A stretch of 64,000 nt of DNA from Phaseolus vulgaris (Eukaryota; Streptophyta; Magnoliopsida; Fabales; Fabaceae): positions 20,976,716-21,040,715 of the forward strand of contig NC_023759.2 of assembly GCF_000499845.2 (NCBI RefSeq), in the 5' to 3' direction. Below, piece after piece: positions 48,374 to 60,103 of this stretch. Under the pieces are notes generated by a model. The model saw only the letters and a program-made list of their open reading frames with translations. It searched no databases and was not told where the DNA came from. The first letter of the stretch is position 1, and every line of letters starts with the position of its first letter. The position numbers were made by a program, and so were the translations under genes.

Positions 48374-49049
48374 AGACACTTTATTTATAGGAGAGAGTGT
48401 CTTGGAGAGCAAGATAGAGGGGTAGAGGTGTCATTTGTAAGAAACATTCTATAAGGTAGGTCAAAGAGGAGTGTCTCCTAAGCTAACCTACATCTTATAG
48501 AAAGTAGGTTAAAAACCCTAATTCTAGGTGTCTTGTCATGAAAAGTGGACTTTGGCACAAGCCCAAATATACTAAGTGCACCATACTTTAGTTTATTCTT
48601 CTATTTGGACCCCCAGAATAAGCACAATTTATTTACATAAACTTGTCTTTTAAAAAGACCGGAAGAAAGAACATTTAATGCTTTGACCTATGTCGAGTTC
48701 TTCTTCTGCTAAGGTCCTTCTGAAGTTTGGTGGGGTTTTGTCTTAGATGCTGAGATAAATGACTTAATTGTGAAGTGTCTGTTGTGTTCTTGGTTATCTC
48801 TGTGTCTAACTGGGTTGTATAATGCCCCAAGTTGGAAAGAATTCGATCTCGAATTTAAAACTCCTAAAAATAACATGGTTAGTTTGTTCACAGGATAGAT
48901 AGAAACATTTATAGTAATGGATTAAGAAAAAATTTATGAAAGTTTTTGAGTGATGTGATGAGTATGATTAAAATTGTATTTTTTAATTGATAAAAAAGTA
49001 ACATTACAAATATATAATTGTATTTAAAAATATTAAAAAATAAATATGC

Positions 49050-50010
49050 TTTATTCACTTGTGAATTTATGATTAAGGGTTAGGATTATAATTATAGTTA
49101 AGGTTATATAATTAGGAGTTTGGGTTATGATTTAAAATTAGAGTTCGAGGTATGTTTAAGGTTAGGATTCAGATTATGGGTTGGGATTATGATTTAGGGT
49201 TAGAGTTAAAATTAGAGTAAAGATAAAGGCTAGTAGGGATGGCAAAGCGGGGCGGGCCATGCGGGCTGGCCCGCGGCTCGCATGTAAAAAACGCGGGATG
49301 GGCTAACCTTTTCAACCCGCTAACCCGCATTAGCCCGCAGCCCGCGCGGGCCAGCAGCGGGGCGGGGCGGGCTAGCCCGCTAACCCGCAAGAAAAAAAAA
49401 TGTCATTTTTTTAATGTGTGCAGATGACGGGGAAGATTATAATTATGAAAAAATGGATGAAAGTTCTTCTAAGGCGACATCCAATGTTATTGAAATGGAA
49501 GAATGTCAATAATGTTTATGTTTAATGTTTTTTAATTAATGTTTATGTTTATGTTTAATGTTTTAGAATTAGGTATGTTTAATGTTTTGGAAGTGGAAGA
49601 ATAGTGATATTTGATATTTATCTTAATGTTTGATTTTTTGATGTTTGACTATGTTTGAAAAGGAAGAATTTTTTTTTGGATTTGATAGTAACAAATATAT
49701 AGGTTTAATTTAACAATTTTTTAATAACAAAATTTAAAAAAATAATATTTAATTTAAAAAAAAAAAAGAAACGCGGGCTGGCCCGCAAACCTGCGGGCCA
49801 GCTCTTATGCGGGGCAGGTCGGGAATTCTAACCCGCAATAACTTTGCGGGGCGGGCTGGCCCGCTTTGCCACCCCTAAAGGCTAGTAATGGTGTTAGAGT
49901 TAGAATTACGGTTAGGATTAGGATCAGATTTAGAGTTAGAGTTAGGATTAGGATTAGGATCAGGATCACAGTTAGAGTTAGGATTAGGATCAGAGTTAGA
50001 GTTATTGTAA
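49050..50010. repeat. Degenerate telomere-like array (TTAGGRT/TTAGAGT), interrupted by a hAT element
   Basis: On both sides of the hAT element (about 49070-49225 and 49886-50010) the sequence is built from 6-7-base units such as TTAGGAT, TTAGAGT, TTAGGGT and AGGATCA. Plant telomeres are TTTAGGG, so these are diverged relatives or an independent minisatellite. Confidence 0.65.
49234..49877. mobile_element. Nonautonomous hAT element, 644 bp, 8-bp TSD
   Basis: It starts TAGGGATGGCAAAGCGGGGC and ends CCCGCTTTGCCACCCCTA, imperfect inverted repeats of hAT type. The 8-bp duplication AAGGCTAG flanks it exactly (49226-49233 and 49878-49885). Both ends are GC-rich and packed with GGGCTGGCCCGC- and CTAACCCGC-type subterminal repeats, which look like transposase-binding sites. 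The AT-rich middle has a short acidic open stretch (about 49420-49510, DDGEDYNYEKMDESSSK) that may be the last exon of a lost transposase. Confidence 0.88.
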
Positions 50011-51709
50011 AGTTAACATTCGATTATGACGCTATTAAATAATATATATTTTTTATTAAATAATAATTAATTTTAAAAATAAGAAATAATTAGTTATTAA
50101 ATTTGTTAAATTAAATAATAATTTATAAATTAAATAATTATTGATATCTAAAATAATTTATATTATTAATAAAATTTATAAAATTATTTCTAAATTAATA
50201 TTTAAGTTCAAGGTTTTAACTAATTATCGTATATTTTAAATTAATCATTAATTTATAATTAAAGAATAATATAGAATTTACTTTATTTATAATAAAAATA
50301 ATTTTATAAAGACTAATATTAAATACAAATTTAAAAACTATTTTATAATTTTTTAATAATAATATAAACTATTTTAGATACTAATATTTTTTTTAATTTA
50401 TAAAGTAACATTTAACTTAATGCAATAACTAATTATTTTTATCTTTAAAATTAATTTTTATTTAATCATTTATAATATATATATATATATATGAATGAGA
50501 ATTTGGAAATCTGTTTTAGAACTTTTTTATTTTTTAGAAAAAAAACATATTATAATTTAAAAATATTTAAGTGTTTAAAGTTATAGAATTTTGAATTAAA
50601 AGGGCAAGCATTTAGATTTAATTGTACTCTTTCTTATATTACATATATTTGGTAATAATTAAACTTTACTATTCCAAATAAAAAAAATCAAATTTTAAAT
50701 CTGTGGTTTAGATAAAAAAAATTGAACTAAATTTTTTTCAGAAAATAATAATTAAATTATACTCTAAATAATACTACTTTATTTTAATGAAAATTTAACT
50801 GTTACTTCAATCTCAACATAATATTACTATAAATATATTAACACAAAAAATAAGAAATTGATCAAAAGAATAAGAAAAATGTCTGCAATATACATTATTC
50901 ATTTTTCTCAAATGAAAACAACATCGAAAATCAGCCTTCACGGCCAAATTTTTAATCAAAATAATAAGAATTTCTTTCTTTTCTTTTCTTCTTGTCTATT
51001 CAATGAATTGAATTATTATGTATGATTGATTTTATAAATGTAAAGTGAGTATTAGTTTGTTATTCATTTGATTTGTGAAATTTTTAATTGATGTGTGTTG
51101 TATGAAAACTATTAGTGGGAATGATAGAATTCAAATGAAATTGAGGTCATACATTTGGAATAATGTGAGTCATTGTTTGATTGTGTATTAAGTATTGACA
51201 CCTAGGTTGTAATAGATATCACATAACTTCATTTATAGTCTAAATCACATGTACTAAGATATCAGGTGGTGAGAAGCTAAATGGAGTGTTCTTACACATT
51301 GTGACCACATGTAGATACACAATTTGGGTTGTAATGAACTTATCATGATCCTTTCTCTTAGGTTCGCTTGTAAATATAGGTCTTGGGTATTGGATCAGAT
51401 GTTAGTCTCTAATAGAATATACTTAATACAAGTCTTCCGGAAGACGTAAGTTGATATTGTACTTTTTGAACATTCTTTATGTACAGATTTATGTGTGGTC
51501 TATATGGTTGTTATATATGGGTAATGAGATGAAATTGAATTATCATAGTTGATACATGGATCTTGTATGTTTATGTTGATTGAAAAAAAAACTGAATTAT
51601 TTATAATCTAATTACTTTTTATATATGTATGTTAAAAAATTATTTTAATAATTTACCCTTACATGTGTTTGTTTTATTAGGAATTATAATAACAATATTA
51701 TATACGAGC

Positions 51710-51760
<51 letters not shown>

Positions 51761-52342
51761 ATATATTACCCTTATTTTTTTAAAATATTTTGTATTTATA
51801 CATACTAGGTTATTATAGCAGGAGAAAGATTTTATCTATAAAATGGGAAAAATTGTATTTATGAAATATTATTAATATATTAATAACTAATTAAATAATT
51901 GTAATTTATGTAGGTATATATTTTAATTTTTTTGTTACAATAAAGATTTATAGAGATGTCTTAAAGTGTCTTATATAAATATTTTTATACAACCTTAAAT
52001 TGAAATGTTTTAATAATAATAATAAATTTTACAAAATATATATCTTCACCTAATACAATCGATCTCATACAATTTGTAAGTAAAGAAATTTATACAATAT
52101 AACAAAGATGTCATATTTATACAAAATAACAAATCACAAAAAAAACATAAGTTAGAAAACATAAATATAATAGTTATAAATATTAATAATGTTTGAGCAA
52201 CCTATATTGTTGCCCACATTAAGTCAAACTAAAATTAAAAAATTATCCTTTTTATCAAGCTTTAAAAACAATCATGACTCCCAAATACATTACAATAAAT
52301 TTTCAATCAAATTATTTTCATAATGATAACTCGAAAGTATTA
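50011..52342. other. AT-rich intergenic stretch with TA microsatellite
   Basis: No gene is recognised. A long (TA)n run lies at 51711-51767. The moderately complex part at 51170-51560 gave no protein or element ends. Confidence 0.4.
51711..51767. repeat. (TA)n microsatellite
   Basis: About 28 TA units, with one TT interruption near 51749. Confidence 0.95.
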
Positions 52343-52884
52343 TCATGTATGCTCATCATTTGCTTCACAAATAATTTTATCATTCTCTTGAAGTGAGTGT
52401 TCCTTGCAGAATTCTTTCCATCCACTTACCAATTTGACAGTCTTTTTGGGAACATTTCGGATTAGAACTTTGCATTGCACCTGTTCGTTCGGACCGTGCA
52501 AAGTGACATTTTGGAATCTAACTCTTCGCATATAAACTGCAAAAGTCACAGGCAAATCCTACACAACAATAAAAAGTTAAATATTTGCAATTGTGAAAAA
52601 AAATACATTTTCATTTAATATATGTAAAGCAAAAGTTGGTTATAAAAATACCAGATGACTTGTTGTGCACTGGAAACAGTCAAAGTTAGTGTAAAATGCA
52701 CAAGTGCATGATACGTTATTGAGCTTCGCCTTTCAATCTCTAGAAAAAAATCTACGACAGTATTTTCGGACAACGTATCCTCAAATATCGTTACATCAAA
52801 ACAGTTATCCCCCACGTAATGGAAGAGAATTTGATGAGATCCTTCTTTTAACGCGTACAGCTTAAACACAACTATTCTAATATT
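52343..52884 (-). CDS. B3-domain protein (REM-like), C-terminal exons
   Basis: Two minus-strand exons are visible. The upstream one (about 52884 down to about 52660) reads VFKLYALKEGSHQILFHYVG then DNCFDVTIFE, the C-terminal strand block of a plant B3 DNA-binding domain ('L.EGDFLVFRY.G...F.V.IF'). The last exon (52558-52343, acceptor TGTGTAG) reads DLPVTFAVYMRRVRFQNVTL, later KLVSGWKEFCKEHSLQENDK, and ends at a stop: most of a second B3 domain. REM-family proteins often carry several B3 domains and bind DNA in the nucleus. The N-terminal half of the first B3 domain is not found within 900 bases upstream, so the gene may be truncated or its exons unusually placed. Donor sites between the exons are ambiguous (52660-52680). 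Confidence 0.6.
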
Positions 52885-53759
52885 TACTTCATCCGATCAT
52901 GGTATCAATCTTACTATCACTATTGTTCTAGGGCAGGTTGTGCTTCAACATTTGCTTATTGATTTTGAAGATAAATTGCTCATTCTCATCCAATTTGTGG
53001 ATGAAATCAAAACTCTTGTCTTTAGCTTATATATGCACAATGTCTTAAAAGGAGATGGTTTTTTATGCAATTTGTTTTCAGAATTACTAGAAGCTTCTAC
53101 AACATGATGTTAATGTCAAAATTCAACAACTCTTACAAAATTGCATCTTAACTTACTTGAATTTGAATGTCATAACTATCATTCACAAAAATCATAAGGC
53201 TTAATGCAAATTCCTTTGCGTAATTGTATTCACAAAGATCAATAAAGTTTAGCAATAGTTGGGCAATCTATTCATCATAATGTCACCAAAGAAAGAATGT
53301 TTGAGCTCAAATCCAATACTACGCTTGAAATCTCATTTATTACAACCTATTAATAAATGCATTACACGGGTTAAAGTCATGCACTGCATAACACATTTGA
53401 AAGATACAAACAATACATTTGATTATTCACATTAATAATCAAATCTCATACATGTTTAAAATATTGTATGAACAATCTTCAATCTTATAACAATGTCGTG
53501 GAACATTCTGGTTCACCTCTGCAACTTTGTTATGGTAGAACTTTCAGCATACTCTAACAATCTTCATCCATTGATGATTAAAACATACAAACCTACAAAA
53601 TAGCACAACTATACAATGCAATACATAACTTGTCATACATAATAGTAATCATAATATCCTCAAAACATAAAATAATTCTGACATTGTTTTGCATAATATA
53701 TAAAAAAAAGTAGTAATCTGAAATCCAAAAAAAATAGAAGACAACAAACCTCGTCTAAC

Positions 53760-53838
53760 ATGTTCATCATTTGGAACTTTCCTTTGGTTTCCTTTGTCAA
53801 TATGTCATCCAAATTTGGAAAATTTGGTATAAGTGGTG
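53760..53838 (-). other. Candidate upstream exon of the B3-like gene
   Basis: A minus-strand open stretch bounded by TTATAG and GAG|GTTTG splice-like sites reads PLIPNFPNLDDILTKETKGK and ends in MMNMLDE. It is the only coding-like segment between the B3 exons and the putative promoter at 55.3 kb. I do not recognise the peptide. Confidence 0.3.
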
Positions 53839-54011
53839 CTATAACAGATGGTAAACAAATATTTGCATATTAGCAGTAACATAGAAAATTGGTAATGGAT
53901 TTAAATATTCATCAGAAACAATAAAATTAACATATAAACACATTATAAATGGCAATAAATCACAAATGTCAAAAACAGTAATGGTGAAAAAAGTAAAAAA
54001 CAGAGAACCAT

Positions 54012-54888
54012 TGTACCATCCAGGTCATCGGGTGTGATGACATGGACAAGAGAAAGGTAGGTGGTCAAGAAGTCAACATAGTCGCGTATAGTCAACATAG
54101 TCAACGTAGTCGCCGTATGTAGAAGCGGCGTTCTTCCGTATAAATAATCGGTTATCGCCGAGATGTGTCACCGCCAAGATGGATCATCGCCCATCGCCCA
54201 AGAGAAGCATCGCGCAAAGTAAGACATCGCCCTAAAGTTGGGTGGCGGCACTGTGGGACCCTCCGCACAGAATAAATGATCGAGTCAAAGGGGGCACGTG
54301 GCAATGCCCACGTGCTCATTAAAGATATCCAGGGAAGGCTGCATGCATGACGTGTGATTAGTTAGGGCACCCACGGAGTATGATGGCACAAGAGATACGA
54401 CGCTTAAGTTAAAGCCCAAGTGGCCGCAAGGTTATACATTGCACTCCAGATAAGGGAAGTCCATGGGCCGGATACGCTAAGATCCTAAAGATAGCGGCGC
54501 AAGGACCTTCCCCAAGGAACCCTAGATAATAGCAAGCAACGCAGAGGTAAACCCTAGTTCTCCCCTATATAAAGGGCACAAAGAGCCCTAGTAAGGTACG
54601 CTTTCATAGTTATACAGAGCACTAAACCCTAGTTGTTCTTGACGGCACACCCAGCTGTGAGCACAAGGCAATTAGGGCAACACAGTTCCAGTCATTGAGA
54701 TAATCATACAGTCTCTAGTTACTTTTGTGTTTCTCGCTAGCTGACTTGATCGTCGGAGTGCAAACGGCCGCGAGGGCGCCCCTTTGTTCTTCTTTTTTCA
54801 GGTACTCACAAACGAGGCAGAACAAAGGTGCCCTAGCTCGTTAGGACAAGCCGCGCATAAGGACGACCCAGGTCTACCGGCAGGAACA
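54012..54888 (+). mobile_element. Solo LTR, Tat-like Ty3/gypsy, 877 bp
   Basis: It runs from TGTACCATCCAGG to GGCAGGAACA, with ACCAT duplicated at 54007-54011 and 54889-54893. It is GC-richer than its surroundings and carries a TATA box (CCTATATAAAGGGC, about 54565-54578) and GACTTGATCGTCGGAGTG at 54743-54760. If the B3-like gene extends to 55.2 kb, this LTR lies in its intron in the opposite orientation. Confidence 0.93.
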
Positions 54889-55206
54889 ACCATAAACAAC
54901 CAAAAATGGTGAAAACATATTCATAAACATGTCAAGGTTCCAAATTCGATCAGAAACAGAGAACCAAAGACCAAACAAATTGAGAAAAAGCATGAGAAAA
55001 CATATTGACAAACAAAAAATGAAAAGATGGTAGAGAAGATCAAAATTTGCAACTTTGATCAGAAACAGAGAACAAAAACAAAACAAAACAAAAATTGAAG
55101 AAAGCTTTTGCATATAAGAAAGAAAACTAATAGAATATGAAAAAAGGAATAGGATAAAACCTAACAGTTGCAGGACCTTGTTTCTGAACGCATGGAGGAT
55201 CTGTTT

Positions 55207-55320
55207 GCCATATTCGAAAGAAAGAAGCAAAAGAAGACAATAGCTAACTATGACAATGCAGAAGTGAGAAACTGAAAAGATATTTCAGATGATATCCCAG
55301 ACTACAACTTATAAATATAG
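55207..55320 (-). promoter_or_regulatory. Candidate promoter and first ATG of the B3-like gene
   Basis: A TATA-like CTATATTTATAAG (55308-55320, minus) is followed about 100 bases later by an ATG at 55211 opening MANRSSMRSETR. The link to the B3 exons 2.3 kb downstream is an inference from strand and order. Confidence 0.3.
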
Positions 55321-55325
55321 ATTTT

Positions 55326-55366
55326 AATTTTAATAATCAAATATTATTATTAATATTAAAGTTATA

Positions 55367-55397
<31 letters not shown>

Positions 55398-55580
55398 CTT
55401 AATTTAATAATAATCATAATTTTAATATAATAATAATAATAATCATAATCTTAATATAATAGTAATAATCATAATATTAATATAATAGTAATAATCATAA
55501 TCTTAATATAATAATTATTATTATTATAATCTTAATATAATAAAAATAAAAATAATAACCATAATATTAATATAATAAAA
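55326..55580. repeat. Imperfect (AAT)n-rich microsatellite tract
   Basis: Runs of AATAATAAT (clearest at about 55367-55397) alternate with repeats of ATAATCATAATCTTAATAT, making a two-level tandem structure. Confidence 0.85.
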
Positions 55581-55938
55581 ATTTGATGAAGTTTATTAAT
55601 CTTCAAAAGAGATAATGATTGACACCAATACTACTATTTGGTATAATTCGTCATAAGTTCAGTTATGAATCTATACTTAGAAATATTTTCATATTATTCC
55701 ATTTATTCATTAATTCTTAGGCCTTCTAATTTATTCAATGTTCATAAAATGATTTAAATAATATTGAATGGAAATCAATGTCATTATATTTTTTTATATC
55801 ATCTGAATGTAATGTTACGTTAATAATATTATTAACATGTTATGGTTTCCAAAACAAAATGCAATTGAAAATAGTTTCCAAACAATGACAACATATTCAT
55901 ATCTTTACACAAAACAAAGGAAATGACCTTGAATCTAA

Positions 55939-57142
55939 TGTTAGAATGTATGGCTATAAACTAGAGGGGGGGGGGGGGGGGGTGAATGGTTTAAAGAGGG
56001 TTTTCGTAAACTTTTAAGCCAACAATGAAATTACTTCGAGAAACAATTGATAAGGAAATCAATTGCTAAAACACAAAGCAAAAAACATAGCACCAGAAAA
56101 ACAATCGGTTGTTTATACCAGTTCACAAATGCCAAAACACAAAGCAAAAAACACAGCACCAGAAAAACAATCAGTTGTTTCGCAGAAACAATCGGTTGTT
56201 TATACCAGTTCACAAATAACAAAACTGAATTTAAAGAGATTAAGGATAGAGAGAATGCACACAGAGGTTTATATTGGTTCACTCTAAACCCATAGCTACA
56301 TCCAGTCTTCCCAGAAACAACTGGGGAATCCACTAAGCAATCAACCCTAGATCACTTACAACACAACCAAAGAAGTGACCTTGATCCCCTCAAGACACAC
56401 ACTCCCTTTGGTCCAGCACAACAACACTAAGAATGTTGATCTTGATCCCCTCAAGAACACACAACACTTCTCAGCAAACACACAAGGTTTCTTTCAACAG
56501 ATACAAAGGATTACACTTGTTACAAAACAAATCTGAAATCCATACAAGATAAAAAATCTTATCTCACACTCTTTGATCAAACTCAATCTCTAAGCAATTC
56601 TCAACTTTTCAAAATCTCAAAAACTTGAAAAACTCAAATTTGTTTTTCTGTATATATTCAAAGTTGTTGTTTGTTATCAAATCTTAACAAACTATTCATT
56701 GCATTAAAAGATTGGTCAAAGCATTAAAAACTGGAGCGTAAACAGTTAGAAAATCATTTAATGCTCAGTCAAAGCACAAAACAGTTTTCTGTTATGGTAC
56801 AAAAACAAACAATTGGTTGTTTCCACGAATCAATCGGTTGTTTTGGTTTTGACAGCAAGTCAACCATAAAAACAGTTTTCAACCATTCTAAAAACTCCTA
56901 AGTATAAAACAATCGGTTGTTTCGACAAAAGAACAGGTTGTTTTTCACTTAGTTTGAAAAACACTTTTCTTTTAAAAAGATTGAGAATGCTTATGCTTTG
57001 GATTCAATCAAGAATGGATTATACATTAAATCTACCCCAGATCTTATCTAAAAGACAGCTCAGCAACAACAAGCACATGTAGCCTTCCATCATCCTTCAA
57101 AGGGTTTGGATTCTTCAAAGCTTGAACACACTTGGTTCAACA
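55939..57142 (-). repeat. 3' LTR of the Sirevirus-like element (1204 bp)
   Basis: Plus strand: TGTTAGAATGTATGG to TTGGTTCAACA. It contains a G-run of about 17 at 55966-55982, where related LTRs have 6-7. Motif pairs start at 56169/56190, 56811/56832 and 56911/56932, plus a single at 56103. Confidence 0.9.
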
Positions 57143-57156
57143 ATCTCCCCCTATTT
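57143..57156 (-). other. Polypurine tract, with a second copy at 57371-57384
   Basis: On the minus strand AAATAGGGGGAGAT directly precedes the 3' LTR. The same AAATAGGGGGAGATT recurs 228 bases upstream. Both are preceded by a TTGTCTTCA-like or GTCTTCATC-like phrase. Confidence 0.75.
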
Positions 57157-57534
57157 GATGAAGACAAATCCCTGATTGCTTGTGTTGGATTTGATTGAAT
57201 CTGAAGCAGTTCCTACAACATACAGTTTAAGCAAAGCACTTCTGATATAGGGTTAGAACATAAACAGTATATCAGAGCAAAATATTAGAGCACAGAAAAA
57301 CCTATAAGGCTTTCTTTAAACAACCATAAACTGTTTTGCAGAAATTTAAAACTGAAACAACACACAGCATAATCTCCCCCTATTTGTCTTCACAAATAGA
57401 CAAAAAGAAGAGATATAAAGATAATTGTTCTTAATAAAACAAAATTAAAGAGCAGAAGCAGAAAACAGAAGAAACTGATACAAGCCATAAAAACAATCGG
57501 TTGTTTCGTGACATCAACCGGTTGTTTTTCCTCT

Positions 57535-58731
57535 TTAATCATCTTTGGCATATTGTAGATCAAAAATCTGATTCTGAACTGCTTCAATCTGTTCATCCAA
57601 AGTCATGAAGCGTGCATCCATGCTATTGAACCTGTTATCAATGCTCTAGAAGTTGCTTACACACAGATCATGGAGATTTCTTTGATTTTCCGCAAATCCA
57701 TCAAGCCTATTGACCATGTATCTCTCAAAAGAAGACATGGTTGACATTCCATCTTCCTGATTTCCAGCACTAGGTCCAACATCTTGATTTTTTTCAGGAT
57801 GAACTTCATGTTGAAAATCCATATCAGTAGCATGTTCTTCTTCTTCAAGATCTGCAGCAGCACTTGATGAGGCACCATGGTCACCATATTTGCTTATCCA
57901 TTTGCCACCTATTTTGGTGAATCCTATTTTGCTGAGAGATCCATTGTTCATCTCTTGAGTTGACTTGACCAACTCAGATATCTCATCTTCCAGGTTCACT
58001 TCAAAATACAGCAAAAACTTAGAAATCAAAACAACATATGGATAGTGATAGTCACTTAACCTCATTACCTTTTGCATGTGCTCCTTGATGATGTGGATCC
58101 AATTGATTATGATATTCTTCATTATGCAGTAGATATACACAAGGTCTTCCTCTGTAAGAACAAAATGATTGCTCCCCCTTGGAGTTAGAATGCAAGTTAC
58201 AATAAGGGCCACCAACCTTTCATCAAGCCTCAAACCTCCAACCGAACAAGTCCTAACTTGAGCATTTTGATTCTTCAAACAACCCTTGTAGTATTGGACT
58301 TTATTGAAATCCTCCACTACACCAAGGTTCCCTTTGTTGATTCTGAGGCCAGAATACTTCAGACCCGCCACTGCAGTCCACACATCATAGGTGATCTCCA
58401 TATCTACACCCTTCACATGAGAGACAAGGTTGTTTCCCTCAAATTTGAGTTTTGTGTAGAACACTCTAATCAAATATGGGTAGATGTTCCCCTTCATCTC
58501 CAAGAACTTTCTGAGAGATTGATCTTTGAGCAGCCTCCTTACATTATCTAGTTTTTGGTTTTTCAGCCAATCAAAGGAAACAACTTTGGGGTTGTTTACC
58601 ACTTTGGTGCTAGTCTCAAACCTATACCTTTCAATTAGATCATTATCTCCAGAAAACCATCATTCTAGCCTTCCTCCAGACCTTACTGCTCTAGTTTTAA
58701 CTCTCTTTGAGGTGGGAGGAGTTGATTCCAT
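57535..58731 (-). pseudogene. Sirevirus env-like / plant transposon-protein reading frame, two stops
   Basis: A minus-strand frame opens at ATG 58731. An in-frame TGA falls 23 codons later, near 58662. A long open part of about 318 codons follows (58602-57646), then a TAG where the pattern suggests Gln, then 36 further codons to TAA at 57535. The middle contains a conserved-looking 'VVSFDWLKNQKLDNVRRLL' start and a 'TCILTPRGSNHFVLTEEDLV' block, as in the putative plant transposon protein domain found downstream of pol in SIRE-type elements. An acidic Glu/Asp-rich stretch (EEEEHATD) and a coil-like C-terminus follow. No signal peptide is seen and the ancestral function is unknown. Its last codons run up to a motif pair at 57495/57516. 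Confidence 0.65.
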
Positions 58732-59539
58732 GATGGCAGAAAAGGAGTAGAGAAAAACTCACAAGAATTGCAAGAGACGTTGCAAGAGATGGCCCAATTG
58801 GTTGTTCTTGTGAAAGATATCAGCTGCAACAAATTTTATAGCAAAAACATAATCATACAACATTCAATGACGTGAGTGGGTACCAGATTTTCAGAGAGAA
58901 AAGACTTGACCAAGCCCTGCATAAAAAACGTCAGAAAAAGCATAAAATCACATGGTCATCACAAGGTCATCACATGTGATCTTTGACTACTCATAAAAGC
59001 TCTTAAATTTTCAAGATTGTGGAATATATTCCTTTATGACTGTTGTAACTTCTTTCTGAATGTGATCAGCTTTCAACACAGGTTCATTGATCAAGGATTC
59101 TTTCTTAATTTGATCTGCAACAGATAGAAATTCAAAAAAGAATTAAATTGATTTCTTCACAGTGCTGTCAGACACAAAACAATCGATTGTTCGAGGAAAC
59201 AATCGGTTGTTTTTCTGCAGCAGTAAAACTAATTTGAATTTTAATTGTAAGCAGAATGAGTTCAAAACAGATGAATTGAACATTTTAATAGAGATATTTA
59301 AGCATGAATATAGACTTGAACAAGAATAAAGGTTAGAGATAAGGAAGGTCTTATCCTTTATGATGTTCTTTCAATGAGCCATGTGCTTTTGATCAAGAAG
59401 CCTCTCTTTTTGACCATTGAGAGCCTTTGGACAGATACAGAACATTGATTCAGCTTCAATGTTAACCTATTTCTTCCAAGAACTTGATCAGATGACTCAG
59501 TCCCTCACTCTTCTTTATATTTCCTGCACAAACATGAGT

Positions 59540-60103
59540 TCAAGCAACAATATTTGGCCCCTTCACAAATGTGGGTCCAATTGATTTCTTTTTCTCATTT
59601 GAAACCTCACATACTTTAGGAATCCATTTCATGAAGCCTCTTGGAATAGAAAACTTTCTTATTTTGCAGAATCTAACCGAATGACCTTTTTTCATGCAGT
59701 AAAAGCATGTAAAAACCGGTTGTTTCGACTTAACAATCGGTTGTTTTACTGGCTTTCTTGAAATTTTTTTTGAAAACTTATCTTGTTTGTTTTGTGGATT
59801 AACACCTAAACCAGCTTTTCCAAAAACACAGTTTTGAGATGCCAAAACATTCTCAAAGTTAGATTTTCCTTTTGAAAGCTTATCCACAGTGTTCACAAGA
59901 TAATGCACTTTCTTCTCAAGGTTTTCACAATTTTCGCAAATGAGAGTGTCACACTTGCAAGAAGAGTTTTTGAAATGTGTTTCAAGATTTTTAAAATCCT
60001 TTTTAGATTTTTCCAGCTCTTCTTCTAGTGCTTTCATTCTCTTTTCCAGCCAGCTGTTAAGTTCTTTCAATCGGTTGTTTAAAACAATCGGTTGTTTTGA
60101 CAA
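59540..60103 (-). pseudogene. Sirevirus-like gag, C-terminal part, fused to LTR sequence
   Basis: About 187 codons are open on the minus strand. The first dozen are LTR-derived, because the frame enters from the 5' LTR at the deletion junction. The body has a Glu/Lys-rich coiled segment (about residues 15-50), a CKCDTLICENCENLEKKV stretch and a CCHC zinc knuckle (CFYCMKKGHSVRFC, about 132-145), followed by a FMKWIPKV segment usual for copia gag of this group. The peptide KQPIV occurs near the start and KQPIVKSKQPV just before the knuckle. These are in-frame translations of the 21-bp paired DNA motif. Gag would package the element's RNA; this copy lacks its N-terminal half. Confidence 0.75.

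Larger units (their letters stand above)
46600..48905 (-). mobile_element. Truncated CRM-like Ty3/gypsy copy (minus): pol tail, LTR, leader
   Basis: On the minus strand the pol tail (48709-48891, ending LNSRSNSFQLGA) leads through AACTTGGGGCA into an LTR starting TTATACAACCC at 48822. The LTR aligns with 20473-20992 plus 27097 onward, TATA region included. It is split at 47320-48373 by a solo LTR. Sequence down to about 46600 matches the LTR/leader at 27097-27400. Everything upstream of the pol tail is lost. Confidence 0.65.

Noticed and set aside
53820..53960. Similarity to 60715-60790 (AATATTAGCAGTAACA, CAAATGTCAAAA) as evidence of a second B3-like gene
   Set aside because: Only short AT-rich phrases match, and no B3 exon could be found near 60-62 kb.
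57156..57370. Possible full element between the two CTCCCCCTATTT copies
   Set aside because: The stretch has no LTR-like ends and is explained as the 3' untranslated part of the Sirevirus-like element.
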